64,000 bases of DNA, from NCBI GenBank assembly GCA_963978905.1, contig OZ022256.1, positions 17,953,231 through 18,017,230 on the forward strand. The letters are read 5' to 3'. Shown in pieces: positions 60,426-64,000 of this stretch. The notes beneath the pieces were generated by a model. The model was not told the origin of the DNA and ran no database searches. It worked only from the letters and a program-made list of their open reading frames with translations. A program made the translations under genes and the position numbers. This DNA comes from Trichostrongylus colubriformis (Eukaryota > Nematoda > Chromadorea > Rhabditida > Trichostrongylidae). How positions within the stretch are numbered: position 1 is the first letter of the stretch; every line of letters starts with the position of its first letter.

Positions 60426-63400
60426 TCGGATTAATTGGTGTTTCATTATGTGATACGTGCACGTGATAGAAATCTCTACTACCTTGATTTGTCACTCATT
60501 TTTTATTGCAAGTGAATCACTCAAGGTGAAACTTCGTTGTAGCTGTATTGCAAGTACTGTAATTGTTCTTTTGTACTATAAGAAAATCAATGTCGGTTGT
60601 ACGTGGTCCACGTTATCCTCATACTCTTGTCCTCTTTAACATTTGATATCGGTTAACCCTGCCGAAGTTAGATACCATATAGATTCTTTGCACTTTTAAT
60701 TTATTTATTGTCTTACGATTGGCCTAGTTCGACCCGAAACTTGTTCGATGAGCCAGAAAGTGGATAGACGCTGCGGCCTGTTTTCAGTTAGGAGGCATCC
60801 AGACTTAATATTGTGAGAAAAATTAAGTTGTCGTTGTCATTTATATGAAAAGTTTTACGCTCTTGTTTATCGTAAGTGATTAGAGCATACTCAGCATCTC
60901 AGCACCTTTCATGGTCGAAATACGAGACATTGAAATAAGCTTGGTTTTGCAACTGTAAAGATGACAGCGCACCTCTAAGTATGACGGTGGTAAAAGTTTT
61001 ACGTTAAGTTCTGAGAAAAGAAGAGCGGCAGAACTCGCGTTATCTCTAATCAAGGCTGTTGACCTGTTTACTGAATGTAGCAATATGTGAAGTTCTAGAA
61101 TCTTGTGAAAGTTGTTTGATAAATAAATAATTGGTTGTTGTTTCTGAAACATCGCGAAGAAGATATCTAATTAGATATTCGAAACAGGTAGTGTCCTAAA
61201 CCTTTGTCTTGAAAATGATGGTGTTTTCGTGTCGTCAAAAAGCATTAATCTGACCTTTATATGTATATGATATGGCAAAGGTATTGACCGCTTGAAGCCT
61301 ACTGAGAACAGAGGTGGGCTGAACATGAATTTCACTAATACAACATCATAACATCCCCCTCCCAGAATACGATAGGTTCGGACACAGTGAATGGAGGGCC
61401 TGGGAAGACATTTGCCCTGAGTCGCAGGTGACCGCTGTGCAACTCGTCCCGTGCTGTTGAAGGAGTAGTCTCGCAAACAGCGACTGAATTGTGGAGAGTA
61501 ACGCTTCCATTGTCTTCAAGACGCTCGAGATGTAATACTAGACAGGATAGTCGAGAAGTCCAAGATTGGGGAAGGCTGGAAGGACGAGATGGTGCACCGG
61601 AGTACCAAATTCACAAGTCTGACGATATCCGAATCAATGCCAATCAGCAGATTCAACTCAACAATATCATCAAGAACCACGCATCGCCAAATAATATCTC
61701 ACTAACGACCACGGTCGAGTCTGGCGTCGAGGAAACTTTTCGAAAAATGCAAGCTCCCCTCCTCAAAGGAGGTCTGTGGTACGAACTTCTCTCGGAATTT
61801 CGTGAACAATGCGACCCCCTGTTCTCAGCCCTTGTTCGCCACCTTCCCCAGGTCGACGCCTACGAAACTGTCGTCGCAGAGTTGTCTGTGTCCGTAGTGG
61901 GACAGACTCCCACTTGTGAACTCTGCAATAATATGAGTTTAAAGTGAATTGTCTTAATTTTCTGGTTCGACTCCGATTTGCTCGCTATGGTGCTGTTGGT
62001 TAGACAGCGGAAAGTCTTTTTTTGGGGTGAAGGGATCTAGTTTCGTTGGTATGAGGAAAGGTTTCGCTCTCAGAACATTCAGAGGATGTGCATTATTAAG
62101 ACAGAAAATTCGTGGGGCGGAGTTCGGCGTACAACGCGAGTGCGGTAGGAAAGGGGGTATCAGTTGGCTCTATCAGCGATAACCGTAAAATAAGTTGTAG
62201 GACACCGTCATTACTTAAAGGCAGTGATAGGGGTAATTCGGGCTGAATATGTAGGAATCATCAAATATGAAGGTCGAGGTGCTCATTAGTGTGAAACGGT
62301 CAGAAACTCGAGTAATAAAGCCTTCTTCCCACCGTTTATTCTCGAACGGGGGGGGGGGGGGTGCGCCTTGAAAAAAAAAGGGGGGGGGTGGGTGGGAGCT
62401 GCCATAAAACAAGTGGTAGTTGTTGAAGTAGACTGTCCTTATAAAACCCGGAAACACTCTTCCTCATCGAAAATTCCGCCACATGAGTCTTTTAAGACCC
62501 CTAGCTTTCATTCGCGTAACCCAGATCAGAAGTTTCCATCACCCACTTCACCCCATCACTGTCTTTAGGAGCGAATGATACGACGTCCCCGGCTCGTCCC
62601 GTACAATTGACATCGTGTGGTAAATTTGCAGTCTCTAAGGCACTAGATGGGGGCATTGGAAGGTAGAATACCGTGAATGCTTTTCTCTGAAAAGGGCGGT
62701 GATAGGGAGATGATGTGTGCCGAAGTTTGCGCTGAAATGCGCGCATTTTAGTCTTTATTGCGATCTCATAGCTTCACTGCGAGCTACAGCACTTCTGACT
62801 TCTGTGGCTCAGATGAAGGCAGAGCAACGTTCGCAGCTGTCTGACATCGCTCCTCTCTGTCTACATCTGACCCTCAGAAGCGCGTTACCAAGTACTTCTT
62901 ACATAGCTCTCGATGCTACATATCCAGGCCAGTTTTTTGAAAAACTATTGCAAAATCAAGTATCCGAGCCAGAAGCAATTGCAAGTTCATGTATTCATGA
63001 ACTCTTCGTATATGACTCTCTCAAACAACAATCCTCGAAATCAGTTAACGGACAAAATCTGGTGTGTGTTATGTGGCCCTACTTACACACATTCGCTGCT
63101 CCGACCGCAATAAAGCTTGTGGCTCCGCCCAGGTGTCCAGTGTACTCGCGAAATTCTGTTTCCAGGTTTATTTCTTATTTTGCTTTTTATTTAAATTTTA
63201 TGTGCTACTGTTTTACTTCCCTGCCGAACTCACTGCCGGGGCATGAAACGTTCCATATCTGAGGTTAACCAGAGGCTTGAAGAAACTAGGTGAAATTCCG
63301 CTTTCGCTGAGTGACTCATTAACGGTATTCCACTGGTCTTGAGAAGGCGGTAGCCTAGTAGCTCACCAAGTCATCGCATGTCCCGAACATCTTAAGACAT

Positions 63401-64000
63401 CGAGATATTTCGTTTCAAAGTTCTGAAATCCTTTTCGATCTGATGAACTATCTATTACTTTTCGAGCAAAAGGCATTTAAAAGATGCCACCCTGCAAATT
63501 GTTCTCGCACGTTCCCAAGTTTGTCAGTCGATCCATTTTCTAGTGTGACAGATCGGTATGCCACCTGCCTAAACAGGTTCCAGCATTGCAGTAATGAAGC
63601 CTTCACAATAAACTTGCATGCATCAAGTATCAATGAGGAAGTATTCAGTTCGATCCAATAATTTAAGTCATACTGCATTTTAGTGGTTGTCAGTCTACTG
63701 TTATCGACAAACCGTTATCGCAATCGTTAGTTAAGTTGTTGTCATCGATTTTTTCGTTTTTCATTCATTTTCTACGTCTCCCCTTCTGATACGCTATCTT
63801 TAATGACTACAATAAGCAAATAAATAAATCACTCATCATCTCATTCAATCTATTTCTGGAAGTTTGTGTTTGGAACGGCATCTGTCAATTCTAGAGCTAT
63901 ATTTATCCCGTGGCTCCCTAGGGAGCCAACTATTGTATATCCTACTATGTCTACACTTACCAGTGGTAGTGACTGGTACCATATGACCTTTCGAAAGTTG
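60426..64000. other. Downstream region; no gene recognised
   Basis: No clear AATAAA close to the stop of the acyltransferase; ATAAATAAATAA at about 61118 is the nearest strong candidate. Frames at 61489-61947 and 62717-63262 start with non-ATG codons and have no domain I know. A 17-base G-run lies near 62349, and a repeat copy at 62216-62285 pairs with 55360-55425. Confidence 0.45.
62216..62285 (-). repeat. Short repeat shared (inverted) with 55360-55425
   Basis: Reverse-complement match, including the GGGGTAATTCGGGC core. See the 55-kb copy. Confidence 0.65.

Noticed and set aside
61489..61947. 152-codon frame downstream of the acyltransferase gene
   Set aside because: It begins at TTG, has no early ATG and shows no recognisable domain; composition alone is insufficient.
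62717..63262. 181-codon frame, the longest in the window
   Set aside because: GTG start, no domain, low-complexity hydrophobic C-terminus and no splice context; probably chance.

Overview
This is a gene-poor, repeat-rich stretch of animal DNA, most probably from a clade V (strongylid, hookworm-like) nematode. The reasons: one large split gene whose exons join into an LPCAT3/MBOA-6-type acyltransferase with GT-AG introns and a trans-splice-like acceptor just upstream of its start codon; a small secreted ShKT-domain gene with a 57-bp intron; and a dense set of decayed metazoan transposons (Ty3/Gypsy, CR1-type LINE, Tc1/mariner, Merlin, MITEs). Nothing prokaryotic is present: no rRNA, no convincing tRNA gene and no CRISPR. 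The species assignment is inference.

Layout. 0.9-2.2 kb: decayed Merlin-type DNA transposon with both terminal inverted repeats (TIRs). 4.0-4.3 kb: palindromic repeat. 4.3-7.6 kb: dead Ty3/Gypsy pol (RT, RNase H, integrase), interrupted by a 663-bp insertion with 15-bp target duplications; an inverted 3' fragment of the same family lies at 20.2-20.7 kb. 8.9-9.5 kb: a repeat whose second copy sits at 48.5-49.1 kb. 9.6-11.7 kb: large inverted-repeat element, with one arm recurring at 24.3-25.0 kb. 12.9-19.5 kb: nearly full-length CR1-like LINE on the minus strand, broken by a 1.25-kb mariner, a 1.3-kb palindromic element and an exact triplication of a 122-bp RT segment. 22.2-22.9 and 50.5-51.2 kb: two copies of a fold-back mariner derivative made of two head-to-head transposase 3' ends. 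26.0-28.1 kb: ShKT gene and the remnant of a paralogue. 28.9-31 kb: LINE fragment and a nearly complete mariner. 31.7-34.1 kb: interspersed MITE copies and a 331-bp tandem array with a Harbinger-type MITE inside. 34.2-45 kb: mostly unassigned AT-rich DNA with one TTAA-flanked palindromic MITE and a perfect-looking small hairpin. 45.0-60.4 kb: the acyltransferase gene, 12 coding exons in 15.4 kb, its large introns filled with repeats. 60.4-64 kb: unassigned.

Only two genes look functional. mboa-6-like would act in the ER membrane, reacylating lysophospholipids; the ShKT protein would be secreted. They are not functionally linked. The most unusual content is the number and variety of fold-back elements, including two related palindromic families that carry tRNA-like Pol III boxes in both arms, and the conserved head-to-head mariner pair. 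All family calls come from reading translated sequence by eye; no database search was run.
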